DNA of 64,000 nucleotides from NCBI GenBank assembly GCA_015680685.1, contig MNCI01016594.1, forward strand, positions 406,551 through 470,550, in the 5' to 3' direction. Source of the stretch: Gnetum montanum (taxonomy: Eukaryota; Streptophyta; Gnetopsida; Gnetales; Gnetaceae). Under the pieces are notes generated by a model. That model saw only the letters and a program-made list of their open reading frames with translations, ran no database searches and was not told the DNA's origin. The stretch's first letter is position 1; every line of letters begins with the position of its first letter. Below are positions 32,520-44,499 of the stretch, piece after piece. The position numbers and the translations under genes were made by a program.

Positions 32520-33402
32520 TTTCATCCTATTTAGCTAGCTAAACTAAATCCCAACCATATGAATCATAAGTGTTTAGTAGTGATCAAGTTGAATTCCATG
32601 AACTTAGTTCCTAAATTTGTCCATAATCCTAAACTATGATTTGAGAAGTTTCATGATCGTTATCTTCCTAACTCACACTTGTGTGAGCTATGGGTATGGT
32701 TAAATATGAGTTGTGGCATATGATATTTGTTTTTATTTGTATTTTTATATTTTTTATTTGAAGTTCTATATGGGAAAATGAATATTTAATGATTAATTAT
32801 TTTAACTACCTAACTATTCTACAAGTTAACTATCCTAACATAAGTAGTCATTCTTGCCTGCCACACACATCCCAAAGTCATATAAATGCTGCTAGGTTAC
32901 CAAGTGTTAATCACTACACATACCAAATGACCACTACTAGGAGTACCAAGCACAATACCTTATGCACAAAGTGGTTGTACTTATGTGTTCATGGTTAATT
33001 ACATTAAGTATTTATCACTTAAAATATAAAATGCATGGAAAATAAAGTGCTGGTAAGGAAAATTAAGCTAATCCAAATTCTACAATGAATGCTAGAATTA
33101 TTGACTTTGTTTCTGTTCACACCAATGCATTCAGGTACATTGTGTTCAAATAAAGTTCTGTACAATCTCTTTCACTCATACTATGGACACTCATAGTAAA
33201 ATATTCTAACTCTAGAAAAGATAAACTATAAGGGCTTCACTATGCTACTAATAAAAGGTTCCATAAATGTAGCTAATAATGCATTTATATGGGCTACACC
33301 TACATCAACATTTTTGCATGTCATCATGCATCGATGAGGATGCGTTGGTGAGGCTGCATTAACACATGGTTGTTGACGCAACCTATTTATGACACTTCAT
33401 CA
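32520..33402 (-). repeat. 5' LTR of Gy3
   Basis: The right end TTCATCA at 33402 is exact, next to TSD ATAAG. The left edge is approximate because the terminal block has decayed. No clear tRNA-Asp-type primer site is left beside it. Confidence 0.75.
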
Positions 33403-33407
33403 ATAAG

Positions 33408-33611
33408 CTAGCTTGGTTATACCATGCTCGATGTCATAGTTCTAGGTTGAAATGGTGGACTTGCTATGTTGGGCTAGAGCTTTCTTTAAGTTTTCACCAC
33501 AAACTAGAACTACATTATGATTAACTTTTATGGACAACAAAATATAACTAAAAGATTAAGAATCATTAATGAGGTGTTAAAGTAGTTTTCTTTGGTTAAC
33601 CCTATGATCAT
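33408..33611 (+). pseudogene. L1a LINE, segment 3: endonuclease, middle part
   Basis: Continues the ORF2 endonuclease after the Gy3 TSD. Translated content (SSRLKWWTCYVGL, LSFHHKLE, then VVFFG.PYDH) corresponds to the 'G-G-L..W' and 'Y-G.P' regions of plant L1 endonucleases. The segment ends where the R2a repeat starts (33612). Confidence 0.55.
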
Positions 33612-33894
33612 TGTCACAACTATAAATTTGCATAAATTTAATTATTTAATTTAATGCATATGATTAATTCTTTAATTCTCTCAGATGCATTTCAATAGAT
33701 TAGCTTATTGTTACTACTATTATTACTATTGTTGTTGTTACTAGTTTGCTAAATAAGTGAATGCAATATACTTGAAAGAGTATTTGTTAAATTTTTGTAT
33801 CCTTCATTTTAGTACTATTAGATCTTAATCATAGATCTTCTAAATATTTTATAATTAAATGTTGAAATCTAATTACCTTAGGAACTTTTTCTTT

Positions 33895-34070
33895 ATGTTA
33901 GTTATTATGCATTCACAAGTATTTGGTTATGCATATTTTATTCTTTATGCACATTTAGTTATGTGTATTTAATCTTTATTATATACATAAAATTATGCAT
34001 ATTTAAACTTTATCATGCACATTTAATTATGCATATTTTATGTTTATTATGCATATGTGATTATATAATA
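33895..34070 (+). repeat. TTATGCATATTT minisatellite-like array in R2a
   Basis: About six imperfect repeats of (T)TTATGCATATTT/ATGCACATTTA spaced 25-40 bp, absent at the corresponding place in R2b. Confidence 0.55.
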
Positions 34071-34219
34071 CTTTGTTCATGGAGTAATTTGAACCCTTAC
34101 CCTACCGAGGACATATTCTTTATTATTTTTTCATTAAAATAGGATTTGGAATTTAATTATAATTATAATTTAATAATCCATAAATTAGTTTTGTTAAGGA
34201 AGAATCTTAGGATAATGTT

Positions 34220-34811
34220 TGATGAGCTGCGATATTGCATCCACCACGCGATATCGCATCCTGTCTCATCTTCTATAAATATGAGGCAGCTTCCCTTGTT
34301 CAGAGAAGTTAGACTTAGACCCTTAGCTAAACTCTTGTAGTTTTACCATTCCAGAGTTAGAATAATTCCTATGTGCCTGCAGTAGGAGTCATAGAGTGAA
34401 CGGATCTTTATTCGAGCAAATTGTACCTAAGCACACATTTGTGTACAGCAATAAGGATGAACTTTATGATAAACCTTGCAGCATACAGATTAAGATAAAT
34501 AGTAATTAATTATTGTTGAATGTTAAATGATTTATTACTTAATTAATCTCTCTCTCAACCCTTGACTCTCCTAGTTAAGTACACTCAGTACGACTGCTTC
34601 GAGCATGTGTGTAGCGCTTGGTAACCTAGTAACAATTAGCGTTTGTTAATCCTAGTAGTGTTGCACTGGTTAAGGATGTGTGCGGTAAGTGGGAATGGAT
34701 AGTGGTGTTCCATTAAGGTGTGTAAGTGCTTGGTCCTTGGAGTTTGACCGGATCGCACGTGAAATGCTCGTATTTGTATGGTTGAGTGTAGAGGTACCTC
34801 GCCACTCATCA
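34220..34811 (+). repeat. 5' LTR of Gy4 (with a ~210-bp deletion)
   Basis: TGATGAG to CTCATCA. Dyads at 34228-34258, TATAAATA at 34274-34281. Relative to its 3' LTR and to both Gy5 LTRs it lacks the block between 'GGTGTT' (34708) and 'CCATTAAGGTG', i.e. the segment at about 43392-43600 of the 3' LTR. Confidence 0.88.
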
Positions 34812-34812
34812 T

Positions 34813-34830
34813 TGGCGCCATTGCTGGGGA
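34813..34830 (+). other. Primer binding site of Gy4 (tRNA-Asp type)
   Basis: TGGCGCCATTGCTGGGGA, one base after the LTR. It differs at two positions from the complement of the plant tRNA-Asp 3' end, the primer used by Athila/Tat elements. Confidence 0.75.
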
Positions 34831-34956
34831 CTTAGTTGTTTGTGCGTTACGTATAACATAGGAAATCATTCATATCATTCGGACGCTAGAATGAACCCTT
34901 AGGATTAATCAAGAAAAGATAAGACAACGGTAAATCGCACACCGAACAAGACAAAA

Positions 34957-37230
34957 ATGTCTTCTTCTTTGCACAAGAGCACTTCACTACCTAGGACTAA
35001 CACAAGAGAAAGTTGATGACATAATACACATAACCCAAATCTACTAGTTCCTCAACAATTTCATGTGGTATATACTCATCATGATGAGTATGTACCCAAC
35101 TTTACCTTTATTCTCCATCAAGATGAACAACTACATTGGAGAGACTTGGAAGGTAACATTGTGTTTCCTCCAGACCGATTAGTCCCCAACATACTCCTTC
35201 ATGCTCTCTCATGAATAGGCATGTCATTTTTGTACGTAGAATATGTTTTATGCGATCATGACATAAGGGACTACCATCTCATAGAAGTGCAATGTCAAAA
35301 GGACTTGCAATAGGAGAGATATCATACATCCTTGAAGGGTAAATGGCCCCATAATGCTCTGCATGTCTTGAGTGAAATTGAGGGTGGTGAACCTGCTTCA
35401 ATAGGTTCCTCACCAAACGATGTTCCTCCTCCTAACCATGGTCAGGAGGTGGTGTATTAGAACCTACACTCCACGATTCACAACCTTGGTTTTGATACCC
35501 ATGAACATGATGTGTTCAAAGAAGGAACACAACCACACGATAAGGGCAGATGTTCTGATCGTGATCACAATCATGCTTGAGACCACCGAAGAGAAGGTAG
35601 AAAATACCATCATGATGATGGTTCTCCTTCTTCTTCACCTTGATCATCACATTCACCCTCTCCTTCAGTATCCAGCCACAGTCATAAGAAAACCAATCGT
35701 GAGGATAAAGTTAAATAGAGTGAAAAACATCGACGAGACAGTCAAGAATGAGGATGAGGGCACTCTAAGATATCAAGGCATGGAAGAAGGGAGAGTAGGG
35801 AATCACATAGACACCATAGACGCTATGAACAAGATGACCACAAAGAACCCCTACTCATAACTAGAAGCATGCTAGACATAACGGAGGCCATAAGAGTTCC
35901 CAAAAGGCACCAAAAAGATAGTAGGATCAAGAGGTTAGACATGAATAACATCCCATGGTTTGAAGGGGGATACAACGTTGATCCTCAAAACCATTTACAA
36001 GCATTCCATGATGCATGTGCATTGCAGAACATAGAAAACAAATGGAAAAAACTAAAGTTATTCCCAAGGATACTAGTGAAAGAAGTTAAAAGCTGGTACT
36101 AGTCCTTAGAATCAGAATCCATTAGGAGGTGGAGTACAATGTTAGAACTATTTAATGATAAGTACCAAATGTACTCCCAAGTGTCTAACCTGTGAAAGCA
36201 AATCCAAGGATGGAAGAAAGGAAATCATGAACCTTTGGATGCTACCAGGAGCTGCTATTACACACTGTTACATCATTTCCTTGGCCATGGTTATTCATAG
36301 CGGGATCAACTACGGCATCTCATAGATGGACTTAGGCATGAAACAAGAAGGACCCTTGGGACGTATGCCCAAGGAAGGTTATTGGAGCTTAGGTCTCATC
36401 AAATCCATAGATTGTTAGAGAAAGTAGCCAAAGAAGAAGGTGAGCTATGAAAGAGAGAAAGTGCGGAAGAGTACAACTGAGATCATTCCCTTCGAAAAAT
36501 GGGAGTAAGATTCTATGAGGAGGAAGAAGAGTTACTACTCGAAGAGATGGTGAATAGGAAAAGTTTGCCACTCCAAAAGTTAAGAACCAAAGTATCAGCA
36601 AAGGTAGATCAAATGTGGGACTCCTTGGATAGTAGGTTTGAAACTGTTCTTAAAATTATAGAGGAGTCTAGAGAGTGAGGTAGTGAGCATGACAAAAAGA
36701 AAAAGAGAGAAGTAGACAATGCACATAACAAGGGTAAGGATAAAATGGCCATCACAGAAGAGGTTATGGATTCAGACATGGACAATGATGGTGGATGTGA
36801 AATATGCCAGTACAACCATCCTAAGGGATGTTGCCCAGTAATCTTACATCTACAAGAGTCTAGGATGTATGCACTCAACCCACGATTTAATAAATGGCAA
36901 ACACTCTGATAGTTACCTTATCCCCAAGGTAACCCAAGGTAGTTCCACCAACCTTCAACATATTATCCAAGTGGAACTCCACCACAACCCATTGAGCAAC
37001 ACCAATAGTGGAAATACCCATAGTCATGGGGGATGCCACCACCAAGGCAACAATACCCCTACCAGCAACGAAACCCATATGGCTACTACGTGTAACATCC
37101 AATCTCTCCACGTGACTCTGTTGGTCATGTTACACCACAACATCACTACCAAGCTTGGGAGTATTTTAGAACTCCTTCTCCTAGGGGAGATAACCCACAA
37201 ACATACCATCCTTTGAATCCATCCGCAACT
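34957..37230 (+). pseudogene. gag of Gy4
   Basis: ATG 34957; the frame runs without net shift into protease. FHVVYTHHDEYVPNFTFILH opens the N-terminal region. The gag domain has GYNVDPQNHLQAFHDACAL, KLKLFPRILVKEVKSWY and TLGTYAQGRLLELRSHQIHR. CEICQYNHPKGCCP (36800-36842) is a CX2CX3HX4C zinc knuckle. About a dozen stops, several at places where Gy5 retains CAG, CGA or TGG. Arg/His/Ser-rich linker at about 35600-35850. Confidence 0.82.
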
Positions 37231-37998
37231 CTCACACTGATAGCTCCATTACCACCCACTCCAGCAATGCAAGGGGAACTCCCTACTCAACCAGAACAAC
37301 GCAATGTTACAAGGGCTATGAATCCTCAACCCGAAGTTGATTCTGAAAACCTGATGAAGAAAAGACATTTCTTCAAAACTAACAGTCCAACGAAGCCCTC
37401 ACAACCACAAGAAGTTGAACCTCTAAATACATCCCTATTAAATAAGGCTTCAAGGTTCCCTTCAAACCAAACACCAAGTTTAATGCATACGGTTATGTCA
37501 ACACATGCCGTTACTGACTGGATTAAGATGGGCCACCTTCCCAGGAAATTATCTAATCCTGGAAGCCCCCTAATCTATCTTCATGTCGCTAGGAATGAAC
37601 CATGTAAAGCTCTTCTGGACTCAGGTTTTAGAGTTAACCTAATATCACAAGAGATGTACAAAGCTTGGAACCTGCCTCCATTAAGAAAGAGCAATATTTT
37701 CCTAGAGTTTGCCGACCAGTCCATCACTGTTCCCTTGGGACTGGTGGAGGACATCATTACCACTATGTGTGGGTGGTTGTATCCAACTGATTCCCTAGTG
37801 ATACAAATGAACAACGGTAAAGGGGACTTCCCAATAATAATGGGAAGAGCATGGCTAAGTACTATATATGCACGCCTAGGAATCCACGATTTTTTTCTGG
37901 AAATATCCAAGAAGAACACCTTTGGAAAGATTAAGAAGAAGAAAGTTCCATGCATCACATACAATGACACATGGTGCAATTGCGTGCAGAGATCATGA
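37231..37998 (+). pseudogene. Aspartic protease region of Gy4
   Basis: Open over 261 codons from 37213 without a stop. KALLDSGFRVNLIS (about 37605-37646) is the protease active-site motif (LLD[ST]G) and IIMGRAWLST (about 37834-37863) the downstream I-G-R-x-W-L motif. Cleaves gag-pol in the virus-like particle. Ends at TGA 37996-37998, where Gy5 has TGG. Confidence 0.82.
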
Positions 37999-38225
37999 GC
38001 TATGCAAAGTTTAGCATTGCTTGCATGCAATCGATGTGTGCAAGACATTAATTACAAAAGTGCTTGTATGCAGTAGTCACATGACAAGAAGACACCTAGT
38101 GGCTGATGGCTGATCAAGAGAGCAACTCACTAACGTGCATGGAACTAATTGAGGGAATAACTAGTGCTTACATTGAAAGCATAGATACAAGAGCAAGTCC
38201 GTTGCTAACTTCCAAGCCTTAATCT

Positions 38226-39130
38226 TGAAAACATCAACTAGGGGAAGTTGGAAATTCTTGAAAAATTTAAACAAGAGCCCCTAGATTTGAAACCATTGCC
38301 CATTGGTCTGGAATATATGACCCTCAAAAATGGAAAATCGATGATCATCAATGCAAGACTTGTTCCCAAACAAAAAGTAAGACTGTTGAAAGTGATAAAC
38401 AAGTGGTCAAAAGTCTTTTCCTGGTCATACCTCGAATTAACTAGAATAGATCCTAGGATATGCTAGCATAGGATTTACACTGACACCTCCATGAAACCTC
38501 GAGAACAACTACAAAGGCGATTGAACCCAAAATTGAAGCAAATAGTAAAATAAGAAATAGAACAGCTTCTTAAGGATGGGTTCATATATCCCATTGCTGA
38601 TAGCAAATGGGTTAGCCCTCTAGTGATCGTGCCTAAAAATGGAGGCAAATGAAGGGTGTGTATAGATTTTAGGCTACTGAATATGGCAACATTTAAGAAT
38701 CACTTTTCATTGCCATTCATTGACCAAGTCTTAGACACCATAGCAAGGCATCGCTATTTTAGTTTTTTAGATGGCTATAGTGGATACAACCAAATATGGA
38801 TAGCCCCAAAAGATCATGCCAAGACAACGTTCACCAGTCCTTGGGGAACGTTTGCATATAAACAAATTCCATTTAGCTTATACAATGCCCCTGCCACATT
38901 TCAACACCTAGTTCTAAGAATATTCCAATAGCAGATAGGAAACAAAGTGGAAGTCTTTATGGACAACTTCTCCACTTATGGAACAAGTTTTGACCAAGCC
39001 TTGGATTGATTAGAGAAAGTGCTGAAAAGATGCATAGATACCAACTTAAGGCTCAACTGGTAGAAAAGCCATTTAATGGTCCAAGAAGGCGTAGACTTGG
39101 ACATAAGGTTTCACATTCAGGAATAGAGGT
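38226..39130 (+). pseudogene. Reverse transcriptase region of Gy4
   Basis: FKQEPLDLKPLPIGLEY leads into the RT domain: RRLNPKLKQIVK, GFIYPIADSKWVSPLVIVPK, VCIDFRLLNMATFKNHFSLP, FLDGYSGYNQI and NAPATFQ. The catalytic YVDD-type box reads FMDN (38960-38971): the second Asp is Asn here and Asp in Gy5. Several stops. Confidence 0.85.
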
Positions 39131-39600
39131 AGACCTAGATAAAGTTAGGATCATATAAGGAATCACCCATCAATTGGAAACTATCAAAGACATTCGGTCA
39201 TTCCTTGGACACATTGGCTATTATAGGAGATTCATTGAAAACTTCTCCAAGATTGCCAAATTGTTGGTAGAGCTAACAAAGAAGGATACACCATTTGAAT
39301 GGACTAGAGAATGTGAATGAGCATTCCAAACTCTGAAGAAAAATCTTGTAGAAACTCCCATTCTACAAACTCCTAACTAGTCTAGATTGTTCCATATAAT
39401 GACTGACACATCCAATTATGCCTTAGGAGCTGTACTTACATAGTTAGATGATCAAAAACATCCTTACTACATCCAATGTGCAAGTAGGAGTATCTCCGGT
39501 GCACAACTTAACTACACAACTATAGAAAAAGAATTAATGGTTGTAGTGTTTTCACTAGATAAGTTTAGGCACTATGTGTTAGGTTACAAAGTGTCGATGT
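39131..39600 (+). pseudogene. RNase H region of Gy4, C-terminal part deleted
   Basis: TDTSNYALGAVL (first catalytic Asp) and EKELMVVVFSLDKFRHYVLG (catalytic Glu) are present. After 39597 about 220 bp present in Gy5 (about 53691-53913) are missing, removing the third and fourth acidic motifs (HMDH, ADHLSWL). Confidence 0.75.
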
Positions 39601-40996
39601 AGTGAATAACCAACCCATGGAGACAAATTGGTATAGTAGCATTCTCACCTATCTCCTTACCCAACAAACACCACAGGAGCTGGACTTTAGGAAGAAACAA
39701 TAGTTTCTTCACAAAGCCAAGTACTTCATGGAGATCAATGGAAAAATTTACAAAGTATGTCCTGATGGCTTGGTTTGATGGTGCGTGCTCGAGGCGAACC
39801 AACTAAGAGTTCTATAAGATGCTCATGAGGGCCCTTGTGGGGGTCACTATGTGGGGAGACAAATGACTATTAAGATCCTACTTGCAGGATATTACTAGCC
39901 AACATTATTTTGGGATGTCCATCAATTTGTCCAATCTTGCGAGCACGGTCAACGTGATGGCGGAATGACTGCTAGAATGGAGGGTCCACAACAATGGATT
40001 CAACCGTTAGAACCCTTCAACATTTGGGGAATAGACTTTATGGGGTCCATTACACCAATGTCCAATGGAAAATCTTACATCATAGTTGCCATATACTATC
40101 TAACGAAATGGGCTAAAGCAGCTATTGTTACAGACTGCACATCATCTACAGCTGCACTATTTGTGCAACAAAAAATTGTAAATAGGTTTGGTGTGCCACG
40201 TGCACTTATTTTGGATAATGGAACACACTTCACAAGTGCAACATTTTAGAAGTTAATGGAACGCTTAGGGGTTGAACATAAATTGACTACACCTTATCAC
40301 CGCCAAGCTAACGGATAAGTTGAGGTCACTAATAGGGAGATAACTAAAATATTAACTAGGACAATCAACAAGTATAGGCTAGACTAGAGCACTAAACTAA
40401 ATGATGCTCTTTGGGCATACCGCTCCACCTAGAAACTTCCTATAGGCTACTCTCCCTATGAGTTAGTGTATGGAAAGCTTCCAATGCTTCTAATTCAAAC
40501 CGAGCTTCATACACTATCCATGGCTTGTGACCTCCACTTTGATCTTGATCTAGCACAAAAACAAAGGTTGAGAACTTTAAACGTCCTAGATGAAAACTAA
40601 TTAGCTGCCCTATCATCAAATGAGTTGCGCAAGACATATAACAAGCAACACCATGACTTGAAGATTTGAAAGGTTAAGCATCAACCAAGAGATAAGGTTC
40701 TCTACTGGAACCCCACACATGTGTCACAATGCACAAAATTTCAAACACTGTGGGAAGGACCTTACATTATTCATACAACATTTCATTCAGGGGCCATGAC
40801 CATAGAAAAACCTGAGAGCCCTGATAAGAGATTACTAGTCAATGTGCAACAGACCAAACCCTTCCATGAACTAGTGCACATAATACCTCTGAGAAGGGAC
40901 GACCCTATTTATTATTTCAGATCTTCCCCTTCCAACTCAGTCATGGGGGAGATGGCCATCTCTGTTGATCAATTGAGGCCCTCAGTTCCTTTTTAA
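39601..40996 (+). pseudogene. Integrase and C-terminal tail of Gy4
   Basis: H-H-C-C zinc region around 39815-39965 (HEGPCGGHY; CEHGQRDGGMTARM, first Cys kept, second replaced). The core has WGIDFMGSITPMSNGKSYII (first Asp) and ALILDNGTHFTSATF (second Asp). YHRQANG then precedes the catalytic Glu. The tail at 40721-40996 has FQTLWEGPYIIHTTF, the usual post-core domain. Stops throughout. Confidence 0.82.
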
Positions 40997-42862
40997 GTTT
41001 TTTTTTTACACATTTTTGTTTTACAAATTTCTTTAACTTTTCTTGTTTTTGTTTTGCAAAATTGTTCATACTTTTTCATTTCTTTTCTTTGAGTGATTGT
41101 TTGTTTTTTGTTTTTGTTTTTGTTATTAGGTTTGTCACCTAATAAGTGCTCCTAGTGGTAGTATGAACTATATTCTATTGATTACTAATGATTAGTTTTT
41201 ACCTTTGAGTTATAATGTTGATACTAAGGTATGGTTCTTCTGATATAACAGGTAATGAGTCCACGTCATCCATGCATTCATGAATTTCTATGGTCTCTCT
41301 TGGCTTGGAATTGTACAGTCCCTTTTTTTAAATAATAGAACTATCAACGAATTGGTGGCTGGGCATTTCTCAAACTAAGGAAGGACTCAAGAATTGAAAA
41401 GGATGTGACTTCAAGGGGATTTGATGCATTTGTGCTGGCTATTCTCTTAGGTGCTTGGATGTTTTCTTCTTGGGTTTTCATTACCATTCTGATGTTGCTC
41501 CATTATTAGGAAGCTGAGCTAATAAAAATAATAAGTCTTTGCATGGTGTGGTTCTAATGCAAAAAAGAAGAAGGAAAAACGGTGAGAATTCAAAGCATAC
41601 CCCATAAATAAAATAATCATCTGGGCTACAAGCACTGGTTATGTAACTAAACAAACATGTTCCCTCTAACTAAGGCCCTCTCTTACTTCCTACTTTTTCA
41701 TTTTTTGTTTCCTCAAAATGGTGGTGACTCTTTGGTGGAAGCATTCTTGCTACTTCAAGTGGATTGATTGGCCAAGTATATTAATGCGAAGTCACTGAAT
41801 GTGGATTGTTTGAGGCTAGATTTGGAATGAGGTCTACTAAGTCACATTAACCATAAACACACAAGGGGCTGTACACCACCTTGTTCTTGGGACTCCATTC
41901 CATTCTCTTCTCCTCATCATTCTTTCTTCATTTTCCACCTCATTACTAGATGTATCAGTAGCCTATATTTTGGTTAATGCATTGTGTTCTTGTTGGTAAA
42001 ATCTTGTGGTTAATACTTTAACTCTTGCTTCCAAATGACATTTCTAGAGCCTACAAACTCTTTGAATGTGGGATTGTCAGGGCATTAAGGGCATGAGCCT
42101 ACTTTGGGGAAGATCCATTGGCATTCCTAATTGGTGCATCAGTTAACTTCTTTCCCTTAAACATTGCTACAATCAACATTTATTTTGTTCATTTCCACCT
42201 CTAACATCCATTTTATCGGCTTTGGCGTTGTTTCTTTTTCTCCATCTTTCTTATTCCTTATATTTCTCCATTCTATTGCTACTGGAGGATCGCTCTTAGT
42301 CATGGGGGTCCTAGTCCAATTTTTTCAATTTTCTCCTAACCCCTACACCTTGGGTAGTCACCAGTGTTATATCTCCAGAATCCGTATTAGCCATATCACA
42401 ACTTAGCCAATGGACCGTACACTGAGGAAAGGTATCAATTGCATTGTGATTTATTTATCCTTGCTAATAGGAGACTGTGTTGTGTGTGCAGATCGTAATC
42501 ATACAACCATGGATTGGAGTTGGAAGAAACATTTAGGATGGATTGCTGCTAGAACAGTCATGTAAGGAACAAGATTGATAGCACAATTATGGATGGACAA
42601 AAAAAGGTGCAATCTTGGCATCGGCAGCAACACATCTTCTTTTTCTTCTCTTTTTCTCTCTCTTCTCTCTCAGCTACCAAATAAGGCTGGATGTCAAATG
42701 TGTATAGTGTTCACTCTTGTGGTCATGAACACTAATATTGGCATGTATTGTAATGATAAATCCAATCACGTGTCACCCCATTCACCATTAGTGTCATTCA
42801 ATTCAATAATCCCATACCTTCCCAATATTTTGTAAGGAACTCGAGGATGAGTTTTCATTCAG
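40997..42862 (+). other. Non-coding 3' region of Gy4
   Basis: T-rich start (41000-41130), then about 1.7 kb without a conserved frame but clearly alignable with Gy5 55330-57198: TTGGTGGCTGGGCATTT, GTGACTTCAAGGGGATT, TGATGCATTTGTGCTGG and the 42080-42140 block shared with Gy1 and Gy2. Gy4 has no accessory ORF here. Confidence 0.65.
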
Positions 42863-42873
42863 TCATGGGGGTA
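42863..42873 (+). other. Polypurine tract of Gy4
   Basis: TCATGGGGGTA before the 3' LTR, preceded by CTCGAGGATGAGTTTTCATTC. Confidence 0.85.
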
Positions 42874-43686
42874 TGATGAGCTGCGATATGACATACATGA
42901 TATCGCGTACGTGATATCGCATCTGTGACGTGATATCGTGTCTCGTCTCATCTTCTATAAATAAGAGGCGGCTTCCCTTGTTTAGAGAAGTTAGAATTAG
43001 ACCCTTAGCTAAACTCTTGTAGTTTTACCATTCCAGAGTTAGAATAATTCTTGTGTGCCTACAGTAGGAGTCATAGAGTGAACAGATATTTATTCGAGAA
43101 AATTGTACCTAAGCACACATTTGCGTACGGTAATAAAGAAAAAATTTATGATAAACCTTGCAGCATATAGATTAAGCTAAATAGTAATTAATTACTATTG
43201 AATGTTAAATGCTTTCCTAGTTAATTAATCTCTCTCTCAACCCTTAACTCTCCTAGTTAAGTAGACTCAGTACGACCACTTCGAGCATGTGTGTAGCGCT
43301 TCGTAACCTGGTAACAATTAGCGTTTGGTAATCTCAATAGTGTTGCACTGGTTTAGGATGTGTGCGGCAAGTGGGAATGGATACTGGTGTTAGGAATAAT
43401 TAGAACTTAGTTAGTGAATAGTTAATGTAAGTTAGTCACTTAGTTCTCTTCACCTTTCCCTATTAGCATAAGACATTAAAAAGATAAAAGTTATAAAAAT
43501 CATATACCTCAAGCTTACTTAACCATACAACCATGATAATACAAGTAAGTTTGGGAAGACAATGATTGATTAACCTTAAGTGTTCGATTAAGGTGCATAA
43601 GCACTTGGTCCTTGGAGTTCGACAGGATCATGCATGAAACACTCGTATTCATATGGTTAAGTGTAGGGGTACCTTGCCACTCATCA
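42874..43686 (+). repeat. 3' LTR of Gy4
   Basis: TGATGAG to CTCATCA. Dyads 42884-42942 (GATATCGCG, GTACGTGATATCGC, GATATCGTG), TATAAATA at 42956-42963. Confidence 0.9.
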
Positions 43687-44499
43687 ATGTCCTACCTAAA
43701 TTTGACCTTACCAATATGTCTGGAATGTTCAAAAATGTAGGTATTGACCATTGGATTAATAGAATTGGAGTTACAAATTTTGAGATATCACATTTTCTAG
43801 TTTACTAAAATACCATAAAAGTTTTGGCATTGTAATTGGACAACCATAATAAGTAATGCTTAGATAGGATTTTAGCATACAATTTGGTAAAGCACTTGAT
43901 AAGGATCCCATAGGTTCAAATAGAATTTGATCTAGAGACTTGGTGTGTGTGTTACAAGTGTTTAAGTGCAAAAGTATTAAGGGTGAGAGAAATTAAGAAA
44001 GAAAGCTTCTGAAAATTATTCATGTTAAAAAAATTAAAATTAAAATGAAATTTTAATGTTAAAAGCAAAAAGGACAATCATGTGTAAGGTGGTCTTGTGG
44101 AGAAAAGAAAAAAGGTAATATATGTATTTTTTAAACATAATATATACATGTTATATGTTATGAACAATATCTTTTGCTATCATGTGAGCATCATTTTTTC
44201 TTTTGCCACTTCTCTATTGTTTGTTTTTTGCCATCTATTTTGTTTCCATTTGGTTTACCAGCATTTTTTTACAAAACCGTGCCCTATCACATTTTTTTAA
44301 AGATGAGTTTTGCACTTTCTTCTTCATTTTGAGGCAAATTTTAAAATTGTTTCTTTTGTTCTCCTTATAAACAGGTTGTGGCCTTAGATACATTTCATTG
44401 TAGTTTGTATAATGCTCTTGGGTGTGATGGGTTAAAAGAAGTAGAAATAAATTAAAAGCATTAGGTAGAAAAGGAAGACTCTAGGAGCTTTGCCAATAC

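Larger units (their letters stand above)
23422..33402 (-). mobile_element. Gy3: internally deleted Athila/Tat-like element carrying copia element Co2
   Basis: LTRs at 23422-24235 and about 32520-33402, perfect TSD ATAAG at 23417-23421 and 33403-33407. Minus orientation, from the polypurine tract next to the left LTR. Subtracting Co2 leaves about 3.5 kb: two LTRs, a short gag-leader-like piece (about 32351-32519, with AGATATATTAGTAA as at 22277-22290 of Gy2), and a decayed accessory ORF. gag and pol are deleted. The LTRs have diverged more than those of Gy2, so it is older. It interrupts the L1a endonuclease. Confidence 0.85.
34220..43686 (+). mobile_element. Gy4: full-length but decayed Athila/Tat-like gag-pol element
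   Basis: 5' LTR 34220-34811, 3' LTR 42874-43686, flanked by ATGTT (34215-34219) and ATGTC (43687-43691), a 5-bp TSD with one mismatch. R2b at about 61990-62010 shows the empty site (TTAGGATGATGTCCTA..). Order: primer site, gag, protease, RT, RNase H (truncated), integrase, C-terminal tail, about 1.9 kb non-coding, polypurine tract. gag, protease and the first part of RT are in one frame (34957 to at least 38931). Confidence 0.9.

Noticed and set aside
33895-34070. CRISPR-like or satellite array
   Set aside because: Repeats are short, imperfect and irregularly spaced in AT-rich DNA; a minisatellite within R2a.
37213-37998. 261-codon open frame as a host gene
   Set aside because: It is the in-frame gag-protease part of Gy4, with LLDSG and IIMGRAWL motifs.
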